This document shows, one piece after another, positions 30,652 through 36,280 of a DNA stretch of 36,280 nucleotides (position 1 is its first letter; each line of letters starts with the position of its first letter). Position numbers and translations under genes: made by a program. The notes beneath the pieces are model-generated. The model saw only the letters and a program-made list of their open reading frames with translations, did no database searches and was not told where the DNA came from. Origin of the DNA: JBOFEH01 sp051650265. Its GTDB lineage: Bacteria > Bacillota > Clostridia > Lachnospirales > Cellulosilyticaceae. The DNA is taken from NCBI GenBank assembly GCA_051650265.1, contig JBOFIR010000183.1:1-36280 (forward strand), given 5' to 3'.

Positions 30652-31122
30652 ATGATAGAAACAGTGAGTTGTGGTGGTGTTGTGATCCACAAGGGGAAAA
30701 TACTAGTTTTATACAAAGATTATAAGCATAAGTATGTGGGTTGGGTTCTACCTAAGGGGACTGTAGAAGAGGGAGAATATCATCAAGCAACGGCCGTGCG
30801 TGAGGTCAAAGAAGAATCTGGAGTTGACGCTGAAATTGTGAAGTATATAGGATCGAGTCAATATACTTTCCAAGGAAAAGATGACATGGTGAGTAAAACA
30901 GTTCATTGGTATCTCATGAGTGCAGAGAGTTTTTATACAAAGCCTCAAAGAGAAGAATATTTTCTTGATGCAGGGTATTACAAATTCCATGAAGCCTACC
31001 ATCTCATTAAGTTTTCGGATGAACGTTACATTCTAAAGAAAGCCTACGATGTATACTCGAACATGAGACGTAACAACGAATGGCCATTTCATACTAAAAA
31101 AGCGAAAAGTGCTCACTACTAG
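30652..31122 (+). CDS. Nudix hydrolase
   Basis: Nudix-fold pyrophosphohydrolase of 156 aa. The Nudix box is present as GTVEEGEYHQATAVREVKEE followed by SGV, after the usual GWVLPKG. The rest of the fold (SCGGVVIHKGKILVLYKDY at the start, VHWYLMSA, and the helix FSDERYILKKAYDVY at the end) is intact. The substrate cannot be named from sequence. Start is uncertain: ATG at 30610 lies only a few bases after the predicted transcription start and has no ribosome binding site, so I favour ATG at 30652, which gives the common MIETVSCGGVV start but has only a weak, close GGTGAG. Confidence 0.88.
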   Translation: MIETVSCGGVVIHKGKILVLYKDYKHKYVGWVLPKGTVEEGEYHQATAVREVKEESGVDAEIVKYIGSSQYTFQGKDDMVSKTVHWYLMSAESFYTKPQREEYFLDAGYYKFHEAYHLIKFSDERYILKKAYDVYSNMRRNNEWPFHTKKAKSAHY

Positions 31123-31141
31123 ATGAGCACTTTTCGCTTTT
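31098..31141. terminator. Rho-independent terminator after the Nudix gene
   Basis: A perfect 18-bp inverted repeat (31098-31115 with 31124-31141) with an 8-nt loop. The stop codon of the Nudix gene lies in the loop. A/T runs on both ends. Confidence 0.9.
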
Positions 31142-31169
31142 GAAAAAGTACATTTTTAGGAATAACAAA

Positions 31170-31199
31170 AAACACTCATTGACGAATCAATGAGTGTTT
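31170..31199 (-). terminator. Terminator after the tRNA-Leu gene
   Basis: A perfect 13-bp stem (31170-31182 with 31187-31199) with a 4-nt loop and, on the - strand, a run of T. It lies 2 nt downstream of the tRNA. Confidence 0.88.
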
Positions 31200-31201
31200 G
31201 A

Positions 31202-31286
31202 TGCGGATAAAGGGAATCGAACCCTTACGATGTTACCATCGGCAGATTTTGAGTCTGCTGCGTCTGCCTGTTCCGCCACATCCGCA
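31202..31286 (-). tRNA. tRNA-Leu (anticodon CAA)
   Basis: 85-nt cloverleaf on the - strand. The acceptor stem pairs TGCGGAT with ATCCGCA. The anticodon arm GCAGA-CTCAAAA-TCTGC has CAA at its centre, reading UUG. A long variable arm (CGATGGTAACATCG), typical of class II tRNA-Leu, is followed by the T arm with GGTTCGATTCC. CCA is not encoded. TTGCAA (31336-31331), 17 bp, TATTCT (31313-31308) is a plausible promoter upstream. Confidence 0.96.
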
Positions 31287-31348
31287 TTTGTATTACTTGT
31301 ACAGAATAACATATGGTAAAAGAAATTGCAATACATATTTACATTGTA

Positions 31349-31377
31349 TTTAAATTAATTTATCTTAGTAGTATAAT
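31349..31377 (+). promoter_or_regulatory. Candidate promoter of the ECF sigma factor operon
   Basis: TTTAAA (31349-31354), a 17-bp spacer and TATAAT (31372-31377). This is a housekeeping-type promoter; I see no clear ECF-type AAC...CGT pair for autoregulation. Confidence 0.5.
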
Positions 31378-31446
31378 ATGTGATAGTTTAAAGAGAAAAA
31401 AATATTAAACGTAGTCTTGCTACGAAGGAAGAAAAGAGGGGTGGCT

Positions 31447-32076
31447 TTGGAAGATAAACACGAATTAAATAGAATAGCTCAGGCTCAAGCAGGCGATATG
31501 AAAGCGTTTGAGGACTTGATTACAACGTATGAGAAAAAAATCTACGGTATTTGTTTGCGCATGATGGGCAATGAACAGGATGCTTATGATGCGGCGCAGG
31601 AAGTGTGTGTGAAAATCTGGCGACAACTAGGGTCTTTTGAAGGCCATTCGAAGTTTAGTACATGGGTTTACCGCATAGCAACCAATCAATGTCTCGATCA
31701 TTTGAGGAAACGAAAAAATAAGGATGAAATCTCCTTGTTCCAGACCAATGCGCACACTGATGAGGAGTGGATGATTGATGTGCCTTCTACAGAACTCACA
31801 ATAGAAGAACAGATGGATCAGAAGGCATTAGGTGAGGTGATTCAGCTAGGTCTAAATGAACTTAAGGTAGAGTATAAAGAAATGATTGTCTTGCGTGATG
31901 TGATGGGCAATAGCTATGAGGAGATTAGTCGCATATTGGATGTGTCAGTTGGAACAGTTAAATCACGTCTTTCCCGCGCACGAGGCGCGCTCAAAAAGAT
32001 TTTGATGCAAAATAAGGAACCTTATCGCTCCTTTTTCCGTCAAAACAGTATCGATAAAAAGGAGGGTGTACAATGA
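31447..32076 (+). CDS. ECF-type RNA polymerase sigma factor (SigW-like)
   Basis: Extracytoplasmic-function sigma factor of 209 aa. Region 2: FEDLITTYEKKIYGICLRMM, DAYDAAQEVCVKIWRQLGSF, then FSTWVYRIATNQCLDHLRKR. After a linker, region 4: LKVEYKEMIVLRDVMGNSYE and EISRILDVSVGTVKSRLSRA. The start is uncertain among TTG 31417, GTG 31441 and TTG 31447; I chose TTG 31447 because GAGGGG lies 5 nt upstream and the protein then begins MEDKHELNRIAQ. Its stop overlaps the start of the anti-sigma gene (ATGA), the usual arrangement for a sigma/anti-sigma pair. Confidence 0.93.
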   Translation: MEDKHELNRIAQAQAGDMKAFEDLITTYEKKIYGICLRMMGNEQDAYDAAQEVCVKIWRQLGSFEGHSKFSTWVYRIATNQCLDHLRKRKNKDEISLFQTNAHTDEEWMIDVPSTELTIEEQMDQKALGEVIQLGLNELKVEYKEMIVLRDVMGNSYEEISRILDVSVGTVKSRLSRARGALKKILMQNKEPYRSFFRQNSIDKKEGVQ

Positions 32077-32768
32077 ACTGCGAAAAATGCTTAGAAAATT
32101 TATCAGCCTATATTGATCATGCATTATCATCCTCTGAGTTGGATGCAGTCGCGAAACATTTGGATGAGTGCCCTGTATGTCAAGAGGAATACCTTCAACT
32201 GGTTCAGATTTTGTCCATGGTGAGCGACATGGAAGTATATGTGCCAGCAGGATTCCACGAAGCACTCATGACACGGATTAAAGAAGAAAAGAATGTCGCA
32301 TCATCCACAAATGACTCTGGCAAGGTTATAAGATTACAATCACGCAGATGGGGATATTGGGCAGGAGGAGCGGCGGCGGCACTCATTCTAGGGATGAGCT
32401 GGATGTTACAACCACACGATGGTGGGCAGATGCCAATACCTGTAGCAACGAAGCAGCAACAAAGCCGCGGGGTACCTACGCAAGTATCAGATGAAGCCTC
32501 GCCTATGATGTTGGAGGCTGGACCTATGGCAGCTATAGCGTCAGAAGAATGGAACGTAGATAGCACGGACTTACCAGCACTTGTCACAGTACTAGAGAAA
32601 AAGGGCTACAAGATTCAGCAGACGGATCTACCGGGAGAAACCCAGCTCCTAGTGAGTGATGTAACAGATAAAGTATTACTTGAAGCGATTCTAAATGAAT
32701 TGAATGTGACAATTCAGGTGAAAAGGCCCTCAGAAGTAGAAAGTGTCACATTATTTATCAAAAAATAA
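32073..32768 (+). CDS. Membrane anti-sigma factor with zinc-finger (zf-HC2) domain
   Basis: A 231-aa partner of the upstream ECF sigma factor. The N-terminal zf-HC2/ZAS domain has His29, Cys33 and Cys36 in HLDECPVCQ, plus Cys3, Cys6 and His16 upstream. A single membrane segment lies at about 95-112 (GYWAGGAAAALILGMSWML). The extracytoplasmic part of about 115 aa has no recognised domain (DLPALVTVLEKKGYKIQQTD, then LLEAILNELNVTIQVKRPS). Such proteins hold the sigma factor at the membrane until a signal triggers proteolysis or release. Translation is coupled to the sigma gene by a 4-nt overlap. No obvious target genes adjoin the pair. Confidence 0.88.
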   Translation: MNCEKCLENLSAYIDHALSSSELDAVAKHLDECPVCQEEYLQLVQILSMVSDMEVYVPAGFHEALMTRIKEEKNVASSTNDSGKVIRLQSRRWGYWAGGAAAALILGMSWMLQPHDGGQMPIPVATKQQQSRGVPTQVSDEASPMMLEAGPMAAIASEEWNVDSTDLPALVTVLEKKGYKIQQTDLPGETQLLVSDVTDKVLLEAILNELNVTIQVKRPSEVESVTLFIKK

Positions 32769-32789
32769 TTGGCAACAAGCCGCAAGCCC

Positions 32790-32818
32790 TTGACTTTTGA
32801 GGAACTTTTTGCTAAATT
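32790..32818 (+). promoter_or_regulatory. sigma-A promoter of the glyS T-box leader
   Basis: TTGACT (32790-32795), a 17-bp spacer and TAAATT (32813-32818), just before the T-box leader. Confidence 0.7.
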
Positions 32819-32825
32819 TAAGTCG

Positions 32826-33060
32826 ATATAACAACTTAATAGCCGACTACAGTGAAGAAGAGGAGTACCAAAAAGCTAGCGTGAAAGCGAGACTGGGAGA
32901 GTGTAAGCCAGTTACGACTTGTTTTGGGAAGGGCACTTTGGAGTAGTCACACATCAAGTGGAATACAAACTTGTATTCAATAAGGGTGGAACCGCGGAAG
33001 TTACCTTTCGTCCCTTGCATTCTGATTCGTTCAGGAGCAAGTGGACGAGAGGTTTTTTTG
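32826..33060 (+). promoter_or_regulatory. T-box riboswitch (tRNA-Gly sensing) upstream of glyS
   Basis: The T-box sequence AGGGTGGAACCGCG is at 32983-32996 and belongs to the antiterminator. Stem I has AGAGGAGTA near its base (32861-32869) and a specifier region GGGAAGGGCAC at 32926-32936, in which GGC (32932-32934) is the likely specifier codon (GGG in the neighbouring register also reads glycine). A terminator hairpin (33004-33018 pairing with about 33037-33052) followed by seven T competes with the antiterminator. Uncharged tRNA-Gly should allow read-through into glyS. Confidence 0.93.
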
Positions 33061-33101
33061 TTGTGATCACTTATACCATAAACTAATAGGAGGAATGAAA
33101 A

Positions 33102-34487
33102 ATGGCAGAAAAAAACATGCAACAAGTTGTAGCAGTTGCAAAATCAAGAGGGTTTGTTTACCCAGGTTCAGAAATCTATGGAGGTCTTGCAAATACTTGG
33201 GATTACGGCCCACTAGGTGTAGAACTTAAAAACAACGTTAAAAAAGCATGGTGGAGAAAATTCATCCAAGAAAGTCCATATAAGGTAGGGGTAGACTGTG
33301 CGATCCTTATGAATCCACAAGTATGGGTAGCTTCAGGACACGTAGGTGGATTCAGTGACCCACTTATGGACTGTAAAGAATGTAAAGAAAGATTCCGTGC
33401 AGACAAACTGATTGAAGATCATATGCAAGCTAAAGGCGAAGAACAAGTTGTAGATGGTTGGAGCAATGAGCAAATGCAAGGTTACATTGCAGAGCATGGG
33501 ATTGTATGTCCAACATGTGGCAAACAAAACTTCACAGACATTAGACAATTTAACCTCATGTTCAAAACATTCCAAGGTGTAACAGAGGATGCAAAAAATG
33601 CTGTTTATTTAAGACCAGAAACAGCGCAAGGTATCTTTGTTAACTTCAAGAACGTTCAAAGAACAAGTAGAAAGAAAGTACCATTTGGTATTGGCCAAGT
33701 AGGTAAATCATTCAGAAATGAGATTACACCAGGTAACTTCATCTTCAGAACACGTGAATTTGAGCAAATGGAACTTGAATTCTTCTGTAAGCCAGGAACA
33801 GACCTTGAGTGGTTTGGATACTGGAAAGATTACTGCAAAAACTGGTTATTAAACCTTGGTGTGAATGAGCAAAATATGCGTATTCGTGACCATTCAGAAG
33901 AAGAACTTTCACACTACAGCAACGCAACATCAGATATCGAGTTCTTATTCCCATTCGGATGGGGTGAACTTTGGGGGATTGCTTCTCGTACAGATTATGA
34001 CCTTAAGCAACACCAAACACACTCTGGGGAAGATATGAACTACTTCGATCCAACTACGAATGAAAAATATGTACCTTACTGTATTGAACCATCACTTGGT
34101 GCAGACCGTGTAACACTTGCATTCTTATGTGAAGCATACGATGAAGAAACATTAGAAGATGGTGATACAAGAACTGTGTTTAGATTCCATCCTGCGCTTG
34201 CACCAGTTAAAGCTGCAGTGCTTCCATTATCTAAGAAACTTTCAGCAGAAGCAACAGAAGTATATGCGGAGCTTGCAAAACACTTTAATGTAGAATTTGA
34301 TGAAGCAGGTTCTATTGGTAAACGTTACCGTAGACAAGATGAGATCGGTACACCATTCTGTATCACATTTGACTTTGATTCATTAGAAGACAAACAAGTA
34401 ACAGTAAGAGACCGTGACACAATGGCCCAAGAGCGTGTGGCGATTAGTGATTTAGTAAGCTACATCCAAAATAAAATGAATTTTTAG
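33102..34487 (+). CDS. glyS: Glycyl-tRNA synthetase, single-chain class II type
   Basis: Homodimeric (eukaryote/archaeal-like) glycyl-tRNA synthetase, 461 aa, charging tRNA-Gly. The N-terminus has GFVYPGSEIYGGLANTWDYG and PLGVELKNNVKKAWW. A zinc-binding insertion carries CKECKERF and CPTCGK. Class II motif 2 (FRNEITPGNFIFRTREFEQME) and motif 3 (PYCIEPSLGADRVTLAFL) are present, with the anticodon-binding domain at about 360-461. The ATG at 33102 follows TAGGAGGAATG. The T-box leader and the gene are a self-contained unit. I see no strong terminator after it, only AT-rich DNA with a weak hairpin near 34511-34530. Confidence 0.97.
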   Translation: MAEKNMQQVVAVAKSRGFVYPGSEIYGGLANTWDYGPLGVELKNNVKKAWWRKFIQESPYKVGVDCAILMNPQVWVASGHVGGFSDPLMDCKECKERFRADKLIEDHMQAKGEEQVVDGWSNEQMQGYIAEHGIVCPTCGKQNFTDIRQFNLMFKTFQGVTEDAKNAVYLRPETAQGIFVNFKNVQRTSRKKVPFGIGQVGKSFRNEITPGNFIFRTREFEQMELEFFCKPGTDLEWFGYWKDYCKNWLLNLGVNEQNMRIRDHSEEELSHYSNATSDIEFLFPFGWGELWGIASRTDYDLKQHQTHSGEDMNYFDPTTNEKYVPYCIEPSLGADRVTLAFLCEAYDEETLEDGDTRTVFRFHPALAPVKAAVLPLSKKLSAEATEVYAELAKHFNVEFDEAGSIGKRYRRQDEIGTPFCITFDFDSLEDKQVTVRDRDTMAQERVAISDLVSYIQNKMNF

Positions 34488-34569
34488 TTAAGTTAATAAT
34501 TTCAGAAAATTAAAGCTTTTTATAAAAAGGTATAAAATAACAAAATACTCTGTTCAAGTTGAAATTTTG

Positions 34570-34578
34570 TGATATAAT
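34570..34578 (+). promoter_or_regulatory. Extended -10 promoter of ppdK
   Basis: TGATATAAT (34570-34578) is an extended -10 element without a clear -35, about 105 nt before the ppdK start codon. The long AT-rich leader (34585-34683) holds no structure I recognise. Confidence 0.55.
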
Positions 34579-34683
34579 GTATACATACAAGGGTTGTGAA
34601 AATACTTTATTTTTTATAAAACGTCGCTTATTCAAAATATAGTATACAATTACTTAGATGAATACATTAGGAGGGTAATACAC

Positions 34684-36280
34684 ATGAGCCAAAAATGGGT
34701 TTATATGTTTAAAGAAGGGGATCCAAAAAATAAAAATCTCTTAGGAGGTAAAGGTGCTAACTTAGCAGACATGACACAGTTAGGCTTACCAATTCCTCAA
34801 GGGTTTATCGTCACTACAGAAGCTTGTACAGAGTATTATAACTGCAACAAAACTTTATCTGATGCAGTAGAAGATCAAATCAGAGCATCACTTAGTAGAT
34901 TAGAAGAGGAATCAGGGAAGAAATTCGGGGACAATGAAAACCCTCTTTTAGTATCAGTTCGTTCAGGTGCGAGAGTATCAATGCCTGGTATGATGGATAC
35001 AGTACTTAACTTAGGTCTTACAGACGAAGCTGTAGAAGGCCTTGCTAAAAAAACAGGTAATCCAAGATTTGCATATGACTCTTACCGTCGTTTCATCCAA
35101 ATGTTCTCAGACGTAGTTATGGAGATTCCAAAAACACGTTTCGAAAAAATCATTGATGAAATGAAAGAGGAAAAAGGCGTGGTTCAAGATACAGAACTTA
35201 ACGCAGATGACCTTAAAGAAATGGTAGTGAAATTCAAAGCCCTTTACAAAGAAGAAAAAGGCGAAGATTTCCCACAAGAGCCACAAGTTCAATTAATGGA
35301 AGCAATCAAAGCAGTATTCCGTTCTTGGATGAATCCACGTGCGATTGTATATAGAAGAATGAATGACTATCCATCAGAGTGGGGTACAGCAGTAAACGTA
35401 CAAATGATGGTATTTGGTAACATGGGTGATACATCTGGTACAGGTGTTGCTTTCACAAGAAACCCAGCTACTGGAGAAAACAAAATCTATGGAGAGTACC
35501 TCATCAATGCACAAGGTGAAGACGTTGTTGCAGGGATTCGTACACCAAATCCAATTGCACAATTAGAACAAGATATGCCAGCTGTTTACGATGAGTTTAT
35601 GGCGATTTCAAATAAGCTTGAGAACCACTACCGTGATATGCAAGATATGGAGTTCACTGTTGAAGATGGTAAACTTTACTTCTTACAAACACGTAATGGT
35701 AAGAGAACAGTAGCGGCAGCACTTAGAATTGCTGTAGAACTTGTTGCTGATCACATGATCACAGAAGAAGAAGCAGTACTTCGTGTAGATCCAAAACAAC
35801 TTGATCAATTACTTCACCCAATGTTTGATGCCAAAGCGTTAAAAGCGGCTACAGTAATTGGTAAAGCACTTCCAGCTTCTCCTGGTGCAGCAGCAGGTAA
35901 AGTATACTTTACAGCTGATGATGCAAAAGAAGCAGGCGCTAGAGGTGAAAGAGTTATCTTAGTACGTCTTGAGACGTCACCAGAAGATATTGAAGGTATG
36001 GCAGCAGCCAAAGGGATCTTAACAGTACGTGGTGGTATGACATCACATGCAGCTGTAGTTGCACGTGGTATGGGTACATGCTGTGTATCTGGTTGTGGTG
36101 AAATCAAAATGCATGAAGAAGAAAAATACTTCACTCTTGCAGGTAACACATACAAAGAAGGAGATTATATCTCTTTAGACGGTTCTACAGGTAACATCTA
36201 CGGCGAAGACGTAGCGACAGTAGAGCCAGAAATCACAGGTGATTTCGAAACATTCATGAGCTGGGCAGATAGCCGTCGTA
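34684..36280 (+). CDS. ppdK: Pyruvate phosphate dikinase, N-terminal part (runs off the window)
   Basis: Interconverts pyruvate, ATP and phosphate with PEP, AMP and pyrophosphate, a central enzyme of pyrophosphate-linked glycolysis in clostridia. 532 codons are in the window, and the frame stays open to the edge. The ATP-grasp domain begins LLGGKGANLADMTQLGLPIP and includes SVRSGARVSMPGMMDTVLNLG and GTGVAFTRNPATGENK. The swivelling phosphohistidine domain has GGMTSHAAVVARGMG with His455, the same position as in the Clostridium symbiosum enzyme. The C-terminal PEP/pyruvate-binding barrel is beyond the window. The ATG at 34684 follows TTAGGAGGG. Regular codon use suggests high expression. Confidence 0.96.
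   Translation, partial: MSQKWVYMFKEGDPKNKNLLGGKGANLADMTQLGLPIPQGFIVTTEACTEYYNCNKTLSDAVEDQIRASLSRLEEESGKKFGDNENPLLVSVRSGARVSMPGMMDTVLNLGLTDEAVEGLAKKTGNPRFAYDSYRRFIQMFSDVVMEIPKTRFEKIIDEMKEEKGVVQDTELNADDLKEMVVKFKALYKEEKGEDFPQEPQVQLMEAIKAVFRSWMNPRAIVYRRMNDYPSEWGTAVNVQMMVFGNMGDTSGTGVAFTRNPATGENKIYGEYLINAQGEDVVAGIRTPNPIAQLEQDMPAVYDEFMAISNKLENHYRDMQDMEFTVEDGKLYFLQTRNGKRTVAAALRIAVELVADHMITEEEAVLRVDPKQLDQLLHPMFDAKALKAATVIGKALPASPGAAAGKVYFTADDAKEAGARGERVILVRLETSPEDIEGMAAAKGILTVRGGMTSHAAVVARGMGTCCVSGCGEIKMHEEEKYFTLAGNTYKEGDYISLDGSTGNIYGEDVATVEPEITGDFETFMSWADSRR

Noticed and set aside
31089..31199. Two adjacent strong inverted repeats suggesting a mobile element end near the tRNA
   Set aside because: Each is a separate perfect terminator, one for the Nudix gene and one for the tRNA on the other strand. 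No integrase or direct repeat of the tRNA 3' end is present.
34585..34683. Possible riboswitch in the long leader of ppdK
   Set aside because: The sequence is AT-rich with no conserved motif or strong hairpin, and no terminator precedes the start codon.

Overview
The window looks like a chromosomal segment of a spore-forming clostridium (Firmicutes, class Clostridia; the gene set fits Lachnospirales, possibly near Cellulosilyticum, but that rank is inference). The grounds are moderately AT-rich DNA, strong GGAGG ribosome binding sites with frequent GTG/TTG starts, a T-box ahead of glyS, GAAC-N4-GTTC LexA boxes, a sporulation sigma factor, and the clostridial order ruvX-DUF1292-fur-rnj. Almost all of it is core genome and there are no rRNA genes or CRISPR arrays.

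Layout. 1-3026: ruvX, a DUF1292 protein, a Fur/PerR-family regulator and RNase J on the + strand, closed by a bidirectional terminator. 3021-5673: the sporulation sigma factor gene sigK on the - strand, split in two by a very small skin-like element of about 1.99 kb. The element carries one serine recombinase and one 59-residue unknown ORF. 5800-8891: a - strand block of trhP and trmR (tRNA wobble uridine hydroxylation and methylation) and mltG (peptidoglycan lytic transglycosylase). 9051-16689: L,D-transpeptidase, M18 aminopeptidase, cyclophilin, M19 dipeptidase, a Cys-rich DUF1292 protein, a UvrC-like GIY-YIG nuclease, a membrane-anchored cyclophilin and a small potassium channel. 16777-20992: a type IIA topoisomerase pair (parE/parC type) behind a LexA box. 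21020-24296: proB, a DUF896 protein, 5-formyl-THF cyclo-ligase, and ruvA-ruvB behind a second LexA box. 24401-31122: DUF1836 protein, zapA, a large U32 protein, a SEDS/class B PBP pair and a Nudix hydrolase. 31202-36280: tRNA-Leu(CAA), an ECF sigma/anti-sigma pair, T-box plus glyS, and the first 532 codons of ppdK, cut by the window edge.

Most notable system. The sigK halves share a 12-bp direct repeat (one mismatch). Joining them at the shared AAATG restores the family-conserved IENEILM stretch and an open 220-codon sigK. The excised circle would carry a dyad-symmetric junction (TATAGC-AAAT-GCTATA). The recombinase start codon overlaps the stop of the truncated sigK half, so recombinase expression appears tied to the sigK promoter and would be lost on excision. 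The small ORF at the other end has its own sigma-E-like promoter. By analogy with Clostridioides difficile, where a small protein acts as recombination directionality factor, it is a candidate excision factor. Promoter, family and function statements come from reading the sequence; no database search was run.
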